Shown: positions 7,297 to 15,314 of the stretch, in pieces
How positions within the stretch are numbered: position 1 is the first letter of the stretch
Layout of the letters: each line of letters opens with the position of its first letter
Origin: Nitrososphaeraceae archaeon
GTDB lineage: Archaea; Thermoproteota; Nitrososphaeria; Nitrososphaerales; Nitrososphaeraceae
Direction of reading: 5' to 3'
DNA: 15,965 nucleotides
NCBI GenBank assembly: GCA_025936955.1
Contig: JAICSL010000012.1
Location: forward strand, 1 to 15,965
The notes under the pieces: model-generated
Seen by the model: only the letters and a program-made list of their open reading frames with translations
Databases searched by the model: none
What the model was told of the DNA's origin: nothing
Made by a program: the position numbers and the translations under genes

Positions 7297-7410
7297 TCAG
7301 CTCTCCTCCTCTTCTAATTCGTCATCTTCCTCATCTTGTTCATCCTGTTCATTATCTTGTAATTCATGAGTCTCCTCGTTTATTTCTTCTCTTTCAGTTT
7401 CTTTACTCAT
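7297..7410 (-). CDS. 37-residue highly acidic protein
   Basis: Reads from ATG 7410 to TGA 7297. It is almost entirely Glu, Asp, Gln and Asn, with a run of EDDELEEEES at the C-terminus and no hydrophobic core, so it is expected to be disordered. A TATA-like box (ATAAATAA on the minus strand, 7433-7440) lies about 26 bases before the ATG, which supports a leaderless gene. The codons are ordinary rather than a simple repeat. It is downstream of the methyltransferase on the same strand, with 296 bases between them. Function is unknown; such acidic peptides may bind basic proteins or act as chaperone-like tails. Confidence 0.5.
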   Translation of the reverse strand: MSKETEREEINEETHELQDNEQDEQDEEDDELEEEES

Positions 7411-7706
7411 TATATATACAGAGATATCACACTTATTTATTATTAATTTTTGTTCAGACTTTTAGAATGATGTTTTCGTGTTTTTCATGCCGAGACATCT
7501 CGAATTGAATTGAAGTATAAACTAAGATGCAACAGCCAAGACAAAATATCAGTAGATAGAAAGGAGTCTATTCTAACACATCATGACAAGTCAAAAGGAG
7601 TAGTAAATACTGCAGAAATGGTAGCTTCAGATGGTAATGGTTATGTTAGTTGGTGAGAGTGAGAGAGTGAGAGAGAAATCAAACTAGTGACAACTCTGCT
7701 ATTGGA
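7411..7706. other. Intergenic stretch with a GA-rich microsatellite and a possible mini-ORF
   Basis: A GTGAGAGTGAGAGAGTGAGA-type tract lies at about 7653-7677. A + strand frame is open from 7468 to TGA 7654-7656, the stop being formed by the start of the GA tract. Its only start is TTG 7510, which gives 48 residues ending SDGNGYVSW. No family is recognised, so I leave it as a possibility only. Confidence 0.3.
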
Positions 7707-8315
7707 TTAGCCCTTTTTTCGCATAACTACAAAAAGTGCTTTTGGCAACGGATCTAAAGTGCCTTGATAAACAGTTTCTTTTATGCTAAGTATTTCAAAA
7801 TCATTTCCAAATATTTCTTTTATCTTATCTTGAGAAAACCTATAGGGCCCTTCTTCGTGTGGCTCTTTATCGCTAAAGCATTTTAAAAACAAGATACCAT
7901 TATCTTTTAATATATTTTTTATCGTCATGACATATTTGTCTCTGTCCTCTATAGATATGACATGAAAACAACCTCTATCAAAGATATAGTCAAATTCATT
8001 TTTCTTGAGCTGTGAATTCAGAATATCATCAACTATGAAATGGACTTTATCAGAGAGACTTCTTGCCTTTTCTATAGCATATTCAGATAAATCATTTCCT
8101 GTCACGTCAAATCCTAGTTTAGAAAGATGTACTGCTTGTGTACCTGGCCCTGTTCCGAGATCCAAGAATTTGCCACCATTATCAGTAATCTTTCTTTGAA
8201 TAATCTCTTGTTCGAGATCAAAGTCAAGATGTTCATTATACCAGGGCATATTCACTACTTTTTCATTTTTATAAAGTAAATTCCAATCTGGAAATGACCT
8301 TTGAGTTTCTGGCAT
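7707..8315 (-). CDS. Class I SAM-dependent methyltransferase
   Basis: The 202-residue protein has the N-terminal WNLLYKNEKVVNMPW segment seen in thiopurine-methyltransferase-like and TehB-like enzymes. Motif I is LDLGTGPGTQ at 51-60, the acidic residue that binds the SAM ribose is D75 in GNDLS, and FDRGCFHVI is at 112-120. It should transfer a methyl group from SAM to a small molecule in the cytoplasm; the acceptor cannot be told from sequence. Length is complete for the family. The ATG at 8315 has a TATA-like box (TAAATATATTA on the minus strand, 8342-8352) about 30 bases upstream, so it probably has its own leaderless promoter. Confidence 0.93.
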   Translation of the reverse strand: MPETQRSFPDWNLLYKNEKVVNMPWYNEHLDFDLEQEIIQRKITDNGGKFLDLGTGPGTQAVHLSKLGFDVTGNDLSEYAIEKARSLSDKVHFIVDDILNSQLKKNEFDYIFDRGCFHVISIEDRDKYVMTIKNILKDNGILFLKCFSDKEPHEEGPYRFSQDKIKEIFGNDFEILSIKETVYQGTLDPLPKALFVVMRKKG

Positions 8316-8341
8316 CTATGATCTGGATACAGGATAGACGG

Positions 8342-8352
8342 TAATATATTTA
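8342..8352 (-). promoter_or_regulatory. TATA-like box for the methyltransferase gene
   Basis: TAAATATATTA on the minus strand is centred about 32 bases before the ATG at 8315. Confidence 0.4.
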
Positions 8353-8485
8353 GTATTGTAATATAATCGACGTTACTAAGAATGTTAAAAACTAGTATGA
8401 TAAGTATTAAAGCCCAATATAATATGGCAGCAATCGAGGAATTATGTGATTAACTGAGATACAAGTCCTTATATTACTTGGAATC

Positions 8486-8611
8486 ATGAGTGAGGAATGC
8501 ACTGACAGCACACAATGTTACAAGTCGGGGAAAACCGTCAATATCCGTTCAGGATTAGACCAGCGTTTAAAAGAGGATGCTGGCAGCGTCAATGCTATAT
8601 TGGTTGTTTAA
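8486..8611 (+). CDS. Possible 41-residue protein
   Basis: A short ORF from ATG to TAA encodes MSEECTDSTQCYKSGKTVNI and 21 further residues, with two Cys six residues apart. The segment is more GC-rich than the flanking DNA, which is why I list it. It ends 48 bases before the GTG of the SDR gene. TTATATTA at 8471-8478 lies too close to serve a leaderless start at this ATG. No homology is recognised; it may be a relic or noncoding. Confidence 0.25.
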   Translation: MSEECTDSTQCYKSGKTVNIRSGLDQRLKEDAGSVNAILVV

Positions 8612-8632
8612 TCATGCAGAAATCACTTCTTT

Positions 8633-8640
8633 ATCTATAA
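8633..8640 (+). promoter_or_regulatory. TATA-like box for the SRPBCC-SDR gene
   Basis: ATCTATAA is centred about 24 bases before the GTG at 8660, which fits a leaderless transcript that begins at a GTG codon. Confidence 0.35.
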
Positions 8641-8659
8641 TTAATACCCTAGATATATA

Positions 8660-10153
8660 GTGGAATCTTATACTCACGTTAGTCGTATTGATGATATATC
8701 TTCAAACGAAGTCTTTTCATGGCATATAAGAGAAGGTGCATTTGAGCGCCTTAATCCCCCTTGGCAGAAATTTAAGGTGATTGAACGAAAAGGGAATATT
8801 GAAAGTAATGGCCAGATCAAGATAAAAATGAATATTGGCGGCCCTCTTCATATAGAGTGGCTTGTCAAGCATTCTAATTATATAGAAGGCAAAGGATTTA
8901 GAGATACTCAAATTGTAGGAGTCTTTTCATCATGGACACATACACATTTGTTCAAGCCGTTTGGAACCTCTTCAAGTATACTAGAAGATCAAATAGAATA
9001 CTCTTTACCTGGTGGTAAGTTAGGTAGAATGGTTGCTTCACGTTTAGTCAACAAAAAATTAAATCAAATGTTTGACTACAGACATCGTCTTACTAGAGAG
9101 GATCTTTGTACTCATGCTGCTGTAAATAAAATAAGAGGTAGTGATAATCCAATGACTATTGCAATTACTGGCTCAAGTGGATTTATTGGTTCTTCAATAA
9201 TACCGTTTCTTACTACTGGGGGTCACAGAGTAATACGCCTGGTAAGAGGTCCCATAAGTCCTATGGATAGTAACATAAAAATTGTAAAATCCATTAAATG
9301 GGATCCATCTTCATCAGATTATCCTGACATAACCTCTTTTAATAAAGAGAATATTGATGCTGTAGTTAACCTTGCTGGAGAAAACATTTTTGGAAGATGG
9401 ACAAAAGAAAAGAAAAAGAGCATTTTTGATAGCAGAGTAAAAACTACCACGTCTCTTTGCAAGATGCTATCTTCGCTTGATAAACCTCCTAAAGTATTGG
9501 TTTCTGCATCTGCAACAGGATACTATGGAGACAGAGGTGAGGAAATCTTGACAGAGGATAGTCATAATGCTTCTGCTACTTCTGGTTTATTTACATCTTC
9601 TCTCACTTCCAGTAATGCCAGTAAGCACTCTGATTTTTTGTCATATGTTTGTAGAGGTTGGGAGGAATCAACAGATATAGCTAAGGAATCAGGTATCCGT
9701 GTAGTCAATTTAAGAATGGGCACGGTTATATCATCTTCTGGTGGAATGTTGGCAAAAATTCTTCCACCTGTTAAAATGGGTTTAGGTGGCAGGATTGGAG
9801 AAGGTAATCAATACATGAGCTGGATTGCACTAGACGATTTACTTGGAGTAATATTACGCGCTATTGCAGATAAATCTATTGTAGGTCCAATAAATACAGT
9901 ATCACCTAACCCCATTAAAAATGCTGAATTTATAAAGATATTAGGTAAGGTTTTATCAAGGCCTGCAATTTTCGCTTTTCCTAAATTTGTGGTAAAATCA
10001 ATATTAGGAGACGAATTGGCGGATGCTGTAATTCTATCGAGCTCACGTATTATGCCCACGCGCCTTCTTAATATAGGATATAAATTTCGTTTTCCATCAC
10101 TAGCATTAACACTGAGGTACACTCTTGGAAAAAGAAATTCAGTAGTGTCTTGA
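8660..10153 (+). CDS. SRPBCC domain fused to a TIGR01777-type SDR epimerase
   Basis: The 497-residue protein begins at GTG. Residues about 5-145 form an SRPBCC (START-like) ligand-binding domain, with the paired segments FERLNPPWQ and DQIEYSLPGG that are typical of this fusion. Residues 165-490 are an extended SDR with the NAD(P) motif ITGSSGFIG at 169-177, VVNLAGENI near 235-243, SASATGYYG at 282-290 and WIALDDL near 388-394; the C-terminus carries the DUF1731-like tail. The family (SDR39U1/YfcH-like) is a predicted nucleotide-sugar or small-molecule epimerase or reductase with no settled substrate. A Ser-rich insertion at about 303-325 sits before the helix that begins DFLSYVCRGWE. The GTG is needed to include the first SRPBCC strand. 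Confidence 0.93.
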   Translation: MESYTHVSRIDDISSNEVFSWHIREGAFERLNPPWQKFKVIERKGNIESNGQIKIKMNIGGPLHIEWLVKHSNYIEGKGFRDTQIVGVFSSWTHTHLFKPFGTSSSILEDQIEYSLPGGKLGRMVASRLVNKKLNQMFDYRHRLTREDLCTHAAVNKIRGSDNPMTIAITGSSGFIGSSIIPFLTTGGHRVIRLVRGPISPMDSNIKIVKSIKWDPSSSDYPDITSFNKENIDAVVNLAGENIFGRWTKEKKKSIFDSRVKTTTSLCKMLSSLDKPPKVLVSASATGYYGDRGEEILTEDSHNASATSGLFTSSLTSSNASKHSDFLSYVCRGWEESTDIAKESGIRVVNLRMGTVISSSGGMLAKILPPVKMGLGGRIGEGNQYMSWIALDDLLGVILRAIADKSIVGPINTVSPNPIKNAEFIKILGKVLSRPAIFAFPKFVVKSILGDELADAVILSSSRIMPTRLLNIGYKFRFPSLALTLRYTLGKRNSVVS

Positions 10154-10656
10154 TGTCGATATGAAATACAATGAAGATGATGATTATATTAGCTTTAGTA
10201 ACTAATATTTTTTTGGTGAGTCCATGGTGAGAGCGCTATGTAAGAGCATTGTTATTGTTATTGTTATCAACTAATAATTTAGTACTTTAACGTGTCAATA
10301 ATTATATATTTTCAATTAATTATTTTTCTATGGTGCTTCATTACTTAATATCTAGAAAATATTTTTAACGCAATAATGACCGTACCTCGACCTTGATAAA
10401 AACTGTAGAATAATGCAACATAGATTTACAGCGAACGAGGATTGTAATTTACTTCATTAGTTTCCATGTCTATAGTATGATCTTAAGTATTGCCTCTGTT
10501 ATATTTGTGATATACTAATATTTCAAATTTTAACGCCATTATCAGAGTATGGCATAATTATCGAACAAAACTCATTCTTGACAACTCGCCTATCAGCCAA
10601 AGATTTAACAGTACATACAAAGTTATTATCTACATCTGGAGATAAAATTATCACAG
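10154..10656. other. AT-rich intergenic stretch, no gene seen
   Basis: About 500 bases with stops in all frames. It contains a short ATTGTT tandem run (about 10249-10265) and several TATA-like sequences near 10300-10330 and 10500-10520. No hairpin, tRNA or small ORF stands out. Confidence 0.4.
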
Positions 10657-11322
10657 ATGATAAGTATGAATGACTATATAACTCCTGACGGAAAGCATTC
10701 TGCTTTACTCATAATTGATGTCCAATACGATTTTACTCTGAAGAATGCTCCATTTGAAGTATCAGGTACTTTACAGGTAGTAACATATATTCAGCGCTTA
10801 GCAAACACATACAGAGAGTTAGATAATCCCATAATTCATGCAATTCGGCTTTATCATGCGGATGGGTCGAATGTTGATTTGTGCCGAAGACAATCTGTCG
10901 AAAATGGTAAGCGAGCGGTCATTCCAGGAACTGATGGTGCAGATATTATAAAAGAACTTAAGCCTTCGTCCACAATTAGTTTGAATTCAAGTTTACTTCT
11001 TTCTGGTCAACTTCAACAGATAGGACATATGGAATGGATAATGTACAAACCTAGGTGGGGAGCATTTTACGATACGTTATTAGAAAAGCAGCTACGTAGC
11101 CTGGACGTTAACTCACTAGTTGTGTGTGGATGTAACTTTCCTAACTGTCCTAGAACTACCATATACGAAGCAAGCGAGAGAGATTTTAAAATAGTCTTTG
11201 TTAAGGATGCTACATCGCGCACCTACGACATAGGCATACAAGAATTAGAAAATATTGGAGTATTATCTATGAATACCGATGAATGCATATCATGGCTTGA
11301 CAGCATAGATATGAAAATGTAG
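10657..11322 (+). CDS. Isochorismatase-family cysteine hydrolase
   Basis: The 221-residue protein carries the catalytic triad of the family: D21 in LLIIDVQYDF, K131 in YKPRWGAFYDT, and C164 in GCNFPNCPRTTIYEA, followed by the strand FKIVFVKDATS. Members hydrolyse C-N or ether bonds, for example nicotinamide, N-carbamoyl compounds, biuret or isochorismate; the substrate here is not clear. It includes HAIRLYHADGSN, the active-site loop after the second strand. Two in-frame ATG codons are possible (10657 and 10666); both keep the domain. It stands alone between long noncoding gaps. C157 and C159 near the active site are not part of the usual motif. Confidence 0.92.
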   Translation: MISMNDYITPDGKHSALLIIDVQYDFTLKNAPFEVSGTLQVVTYIQRLANTYRELDNPIIHAIRLYHADGSNVDLCRRQSVENGKRAVIPGTDGADIIKELKPSSTISLNSSLLLSGQLQQIGHMEWIMYKPRWGAFYDTLLEKQLRSLDVNSLVVCGCNFPNCPRTTIYEASERDFKIVFVKDATSRTYDIGIQELENIGVLSMNTDECISWLDSIDMKM

Positions 11323-11467
11323 ATAGATTACGTGTGAATAAGGTAGACTAACAAATGCTATCACACAAATTTCATATTCTGCCTCCATGTAGAAAATAAC
11401 AGCTATACACTACGAGTTCGATGAGATCCTAAATAAATGACCTAAGAGAGGATAAAAAAGGAACACC

Positions 11468-11475
11468 ATAAATAT
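11468..11475 (+). promoter_or_regulatory. TATA-like box for the PH-SHOCT gene
   Basis: ATAAATAT is centred about 29 bases before the ATG at 11501, consistent with a leaderless transcript. Confidence 0.4.
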
Positions 11476-11500
11476 CCACTTTAAAATAGTATTTACAACA

Positions 11501-12154
11501 ATGCCGTTCGGGTTTGATAAAAAGAACTCTTCACCATCATCATTTATAACGAATATCAAAGACAAAGAAGATTTGGAAGAAATTAAAAAAATTGCAAATA
11601 TGTTAAATCCAAATGAAGAAGTATTGGTTGTGGCAAAACAATCTAGACTAAAACCAGGTGGATCTAAACTAACCCCAAATATTGTATTTGCTACAGATAG
11701 GAGAATTATCATAAAAGACCCAAGTATGCTTGGAATGCGAGAAGAGGTAATAGATATTCCATATGATATGATAACAGGTGTTAAATTAGATAAAGGAGTG
11801 TTTTCCTCTAGCATCATATTCAAAGCCCCAGGATTGATAAATTCAGGCAGGTTAAGAAACATTGAGAAGATGGCAGGTTATGATGACGAAAATAAGAACA
11901 GAAGAGAAGAGGAAGGAGTGATAACTGCTATTCCAAAAGAAAAAGCTGAGGACTTATTAGAAGTAATACGAAATGGCATGGATAGAACACCAGAGCAAGC
12001 ATCGACATATACACAGAATAATCACACACCATCGACTTCCATCTCTGTTGCTGATGAATTGGCCAAATTAGCTAAACTCAAAGAACAAGGAGTGATATCA
12101 GAGTCTGAATTTCAACAAATGAAACAGGATTTAATAAGGAAATGGAGAGGCTAG
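11501..12154 (+). CDS. Bacterial-type PH domain protein with C-terminal SHOCT motif
   Basis: The 217-residue protein has a PH-like domain at about 25-112, with the strand pattern EEVLVVAKQSRLKPGG, NIVFATDRRIIIKDP and YDMITGVKLDKGVFSSSIIF. A charged linker follows (about 120-180) with an STYTQNNHTPSTS segment. The C-terminal SHOCT helix pair is at about 182-213 (DELAKLAKLKEQGVISESEF and onward). SHOCT is a short oligomerisation module often placed at the end of membrane- or stress-associated proteins. No membrane segment is visible, so it is probably cytoplasmic and may bind a surface or partner. It was identified from the fold pattern; the biological role is unknown. Confidence 0.88.
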   Translation: MPFGFDKKNSSPSSFITNIKDKEDLEEIKKIANMLNPNEEVLVVAKQSRLKPGGSKLTPNIVFATDRRIIIKDPSMLGMREEVIDIPYDMITGVKLDKGVFSSSIIFKAPGLINSGRLRNIEKMAGYDDENKNRREEEGVITAIPKEKAEDLLEVIRNGMDRTPEQASTYTQNNHTPSTSISVADELAKLAKLKEQGVISESEFQQMKQDLIRKWRG

Positions 12155-12618
12155 ATATATTCTGTAGACACTATTCAATTATCTACAGTATCTGTGGCCC
12201 AAGATTGTTGTTCTAAAGTTTATGTTAATTTATGTTTAATCTTGTGAATTTTCTCGATCTCACAAACACACCTTTAGACAGGTTTCCCTATAATTTGGAG
12301 TCTTATTAAAAGAGCGTATTTTTACTATAATGGTGGAGAAAAAATACAACAAAAAAATGCCTTTTTCTGTCATGGAAAATAACCTTAAGATTAAAAAAAC
12401 CTTCCACATTATTATTGAATATATCTTCCAACTGTACTTTATTGAAGAATATATTTCACATTATGACACGCTTCATACAGTTCGTTATATTCCACACCTG
12501 TTAATGAGGAAGGTGTTATACTTGTAACAAGGATATCATTGAGAGAAATTATATCAGTGTATTTGTGATGGCATATCTATTGTGATTTATACGATTTTAT
12601 ATTTAATTTCTAGCTCTC
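12155..12618. other. Intergenic stretch with several inverted repeats
   Basis: CTGTAGA/TCTACAG (about 12164-12188) lies just after the PH-SHOCT stop and may form a 3' hairpin. Further arms are CAAGATT/AATCTTG (12201-12245) and ACACCT/AGGTGT (about 12493-12515). An open + strand frame at 12330-12527 and overlapping minus-strand frames all have random-looking composition, so no gene is called. Confidence 0.35.
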
Positions 12619-13356
12619 CTAAATTAAGTTGATTCCATTTACTTTAAGCCAATTTATCTTATCAGGGTAATTTGGCATAAATCTGTGTACCAAGTCCCAG
12701 AAATTATGTGAATGATTTTTAATTTTCAGATGACATATCTCATGTAAAGTCACATAGTCAACAACATCTTCAGAAGCCTTTAACAGATTTACATTAAGAT
12801 TTATTACTTTGTCTTTTGTTGCACTCCCCCATCTACTTTTAAGATTTTTAATTAGTAATCGACGTGGATTCACTTCCAGTCGTATGGAATATTGCTTAAC
12901 CTTATTGACAAATACTGAATGAGCCTGCTGCATTAACCATTCTTCATACAGCTCTTTGATCTTTCTTTTCGAGAGTTTATTATTAACCAAATAGACTACA
13001 AACTCTTTCTCATTAACAAGCTCAATCCTATTCTCTTTTGTTTCCTGATGATTCATTATTCTTAATGGATAATTTCTTCCAAGATAAGGTAGAGTTGAAC
13101 CTTCTTCATAGCTAGGTCTCATAATTTGAGCAGGAATTATTTTTTTGTATTTTCGCTGTTTTTTTAATATCCATTTTGCATTTTTTGAAATGAATCTTTC
13201 TATCTCAGAAACAGGCTTATCAATTGGAGATCTTACTGTTACTTTGCCATCTATCTTTACTGTAAGTTCCGAAGTCTTTCTGCGCCTACTACTTTTAATT
13301 ATTGTATAATTTATAGTAGTATTGCCGTACTGAAGTTTTTGTTCAAGTGATATCAT
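12619..13356 (-). CDS. YgjP-type (DUF45, COG1451) zinc metallopeptidase
   Basis: The 245-residue protein has the DUF45 signature in order: SRRRKTSELTVKIDGKVTVR near the N-terminus, KSRWGSAT at 173-180, then the zinc site H205-E206-x2-H209 in YVTLHEICHL with H215 as the third ligand (NHSHNFW), and a C-terminal W. It is a predicted zinc-dependent protease of the gluzincin/M48-like group. Members of this family often lie beside type I restriction hsdR genes. Its ATG overlaps the stop of the upstream ORF by 4 bases (ATGA at 13353-13356), so translation is probably coupled. The gene itself looks intact. Confidence 0.94.
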   Translation of the reverse strand: MISLEQKLQYGNTTINYTIIKSSRRRKTSELTVKIDGKVTVRSPIDKPVSEIERFISKNAKWILKKQRKYKKIIPAQIMRPSYEEGSTLPYLGRNYPLRIMNHQETKENRIELVNEKEFVVYLVNNKLSKRKIKELYEEWLMQQAHSVFVNKVKQYSIRLEVNPRRLLIKNLKSRWGSATKDKVINLNVNLLKASEDVVDYVTLHEICHLKIKNHSHNFWDLVHRFMPNYPDKINWLKVNGINLI

Positions 13357-13595
13357 AGAAAAGTTCCCCCTAACGTGATCTTTTGAGACAGATCATTGAC
13401 TTTACCATCTGAAAACTTTTGTTCTAGAATATCATATATGAAAATGTTCATTTTCTTCTTTGAGATAGTCTTATTTTTCCAATGAACAATTTCAGTTTCT
13501 CCATTTATTTGTTCAAAAGTGTCTTTAGCGTTATTTGGAACTACATCATCTTTTATTTTAGCTCGCAGTTCTACACATACTGTAAATTCAAACAT
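13353..13595 (-). CDS. Small ORF resembling the C-terminal end of a type I restriction HsdR subunit
   Basis: The 80-residue ORF starts at ATG 13595 and ends in the ATGA overlap with the metallopeptidase. Its sequence, FEFTVCVELRAKIKDDVVPN then IVHWKNKTISKKKMNIFIYD and ILEQKFSDGKVNDLSQKI, looks like the helical C-terminus of HsdR proteins, where a VDW-nk segment is followed by a basic helix. The same frame stays open upstream to 13667 without a start. A neighbouring frame (13630-13700) encodes EILNNLVYEKHISEYMQKAL, which would fit the preceding HsdR helix. I therefore read it as the remnant of a larger hsdR that lost its motor and nuclease domains. The family call is from memory of the pattern and is uncertain. 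An independent small protein coupled to the protease is the alternative. Confidence 0.45.
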   Translation of the reverse strand: MFEFTVCVELRAKIKDDVVPNNAKDTFEQINGETEIVHWKNKTISKKKMNIFIYDILEQKFSDGKVNDLSQKITLGGTFL

Positions 13596-13956
13596 TGTGG
13601 AAGATCCAACCTTTTTCGTTACTTGTCTTCGTTTAATGCTTTCTGCATATATTCTGAAATATGTTTTTCATATACTAGATTATTTAAAATCTCGCATTGA
13701 TTTTTTTGATGTTTATTTTATAGTCGATGGGATATTTAGAATTTTGACTGTAAAAAGATTAGTATCATTGAATGTTTGCTACTGATAACATTTTACTTTT
13801 CTGGTAATTATGATATATTATAGATTTTACATGTTTCATGTTTATGTCAAAGTTTCATAAAAAGAGAGACGATTAGACAAATGTGAAGCATGATATGATG
13901 TAACCTTAGAATGAGAAGAATTGCTAGCAAGGCAATAACAATGACATTAACTCAGA
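13596..13956. other. Probable relic DNA upstream of the HsdR-like tail
   Basis: No intact gene. On the minus strand about 13630-13700 carries a helix-like reading (EILNNLVYEKHISEYMQKAL) in a frame different from the ORF at 13353-13595. Farther upstream every frame is broken. The open + strand frames here (13482-13700, 13519-13785) are antisense shadows. Confidence 0.35.
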
Positions 13957-14103
13957 TTATCCTCCACCTGCTCCCATTCCTCCACCTGTTGATTCCACAT
14001 CTTGTTCTTGTAACTCCTTGTCTTCTTTAGATTTTGCTTTGGTAATTGGTTTTAATGCCTCTTTTTGAATATCTATTTGCTCTCTCTCCTCCTTTTCTTC
14101 CAT
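13957..14103 (-). CDS. 48-residue hydrophilic protein with Gly-rich C-terminus
   Basis: Reads from ATG 14103 to TAA 13957. The first 37 residues are charged (MEEKEEREQIDIQKEALKPI at the start) and predicted disordered or helical. The tail is STGGGMGAGGG, ending in three Gly. A TATA-like box (TTAATATC on the minus strand, 14126-14133) lies about 26 bases before the ATG, which supports a real leaderless gene. No family is recognised. A free Gly-Gly end recalls ubiquitin-like modifiers such as Pup, and GGM tails recall thermosome C-termini; neither is more than a resemblance. There is no Cys, membrane segment or known motif. Confidence 0.5.
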   Translation of the reverse strand: MEEKEEREQIDIQKEALKPITKAKSKEDKELQEQDVESTGGGMGAGGG

Positions 14104-14280
14104 ATACTTAATGGAGATAACATAGGATATTAATGAATTGAATAATTTCTATAAGACTAGAAATTAGATTAAAATGTACACTAATTTAGAACTAAAGAAA
14201 GTGTATTATGAAATTCATAAAATTCTTGTTATACAGTAAAAATAAAGTAGCTATAATATATGACTGAAACTTCGTGAAAA

Positions 14281-14416
14281 GGAAGAAATCACCATAGATA
14301 CACCCAAAAAGAAAGTCTATCATAAACAAAGAGATCCCTTACTGTCCATTGAAGATGTAAATAATATGATAAATTTTTATAACTAGAAAAAGAGGGAAAA
14401 TTATGAAAATAAATGA
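14281..14416 (+). pseudogene. Decayed left copy of the 40-residue basic protein
   Basis: From 14297 the frame reads DTPKKKVYHKQRDPLLSIED then VNNMI, identical in protein to the intact copy at 15488-15610. The start is lost: ACC-ATA stands where the other copy has ATG-ACA. After MI the frame reads NFYN and a TAG at 14384-14386 where the intact copy has an AGG Arg codon. Beyond the TAG the alignment resumes (KKRENYENK) to TGA 14414-14416, which overlaps the ATG of the zinc-motif gene by 4 bases. A GGAAG sequence at 14281 matches the ribosome-binding region of the other copy. So the two-gene layout is preserved although the first gene is broken. Confidence 0.6.
14296..14374 (+). repeat. 79-bp inverted repeat, left arm
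   Basis: Pairs with 15527-15605 in inverted orientation; 77 of 79 bases are identical by hand alignment (differences at CTG/CTA and AAT/GAT codons). Similarity falls sharply outside these limits. Confidence 0.9.
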
Positions 14417-14637
14417 AAGGATACAAATGCGATAAATGCGGTCAGTTTATTGAATCACACGATATTAATATTGCTGCAGCTATGACTATATTCTATTCGA
14501 AAGAGATACAATTGTGTCCTAACTGTGCTTTACAAACTTGGAAGTTATTAATAGACAATCATATTGTAGAAGAGAACAATTATATCGACATCGCTAGACT
14601 AGACAGACCAACTGAATCAAGGTTTAAAAGAAATTAA
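14413..14637 (+). CDS. 74-residue protein with two CxxC motifs
   Basis: The protein has C6-x2-C9 (YKCDKCGQF) and C35-x2-C38 (LCPNCALQTW), 26 residues apart, so it should fold around one zinc ion as a small zinc ribbon with a helical C-terminal part. The tail is polar and basic (RLDRPTESRFKRN). The ATG overlaps the stop of the decayed basic-protein frame (ATGA at 14413-14416), and the sequence before it is purine-rich (AGAGGG at 14391-14396). No known family is recognised. By layout it is the partner gene of the left cassette and faces the partner of the right cassette. Confidence 0.68.
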   Translation: MKGYKCDKCGQFIESHDINIAAAMTIFYSKEIQLCPNCALQTWKLLIDNHIVEENNYIDIARLDRPTESRFKRN

Positions 14638-15314
14638 ACACAAATAAGAAAAATAAGCGTGAACTAGCAAAAGATTTTTTCTCTTTGATGGATTTAGATA
14701 TTTAATTCGCTTTAAATTGTTTCTAAACTCTTTTTACCTTTACAAAAAAGTGAAATAAACTTAATAATTAATCATAATGCCATCGGCATTTGTTTGTGCA
14801 GATACATTATAAGGTCCGTTTTTACAAATTTTCAAGACTAATCATATTTTTATTTTATATTAATAGCTAAAAGAATTACTATGTAGCATCCATACTTGGC
14901 AGCCAATCGAGTAACCTAAAGTCAGATATGGAACAATAATAAAAAAGCAGAGTTACTAGATGATTATAGAGTAATCCTTGATTAAGTGTCTCGTTTCCTA
15001 CACAAACGTAGGATAATAAACGGCAGTAACAAATCTAGCTAAATTTAATTTCTGGCGATTGTCATCGTCTACAAGACTATACCATTAACAAGAAATACAT
15101 CATTGTAAGTTGTTTTGGTTCATTAAATCCTGTTTGTAATATTATTGATCTGTCGAGTAGTAAAAATCTTAATCTTATAATTTGAAGGTTATTCCTGACA
15201 TCGATAGTGTCGCCTTCTGCAATTTTTGATGCTGGTGGTGTAAAGTTTGATATAGTTCGAGATGTTGTAGTGTTAGTTTTTACCCCTCATTATTATATTT
15301 TATTTCTCGCGCCT
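14638..15314. other. 677-base stretch between the two convergent partner genes
   Basis: No confident gene. It holds small hairpins ATGCC-ATC-GGCAT (about 14777-14789) and TCCTAC/GTAGGA (about 14997-15014). A 43-codon + strand frame from GTG 15207 to TGA 15336-15338 encodes MSPSAIFDAGGVKF followed by a hydrophobic end; it overlaps the 3' end of the minus-strand Cys protein and has no other support. Confidence 0.35.

Noticed and set aside
7653..7677. GA-rich tract as a CRISPR or functional repeat
   Set aside because: Simple dinucleotide-like microsatellite with no spacers or dyads.
9808..10122. 104-codon minus-strand ORF
   Set aside because: Antisense to the SDR domain of the epimerase; no domain of its own.
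11410..11862. 150-codon minus-strand ORF
   Set aside because: Antisense shadow of the PH-SHOCT gene, which has clear domain patterns on the + strand.
12330..12527. 65-codon + strand ORF
   Set aside because: Lys/Ile/Phe/Tyr-rich composition as expected from AT-rich noncoding DNA, no motif, and equally open frames on the other strand.
13482..13785. Two overlapping + strand ORFs (72 and 88 codons)
   Set aside because: Antisense to the HsdR-like tail; the ATGA overlap with the protease supports the minus strand.
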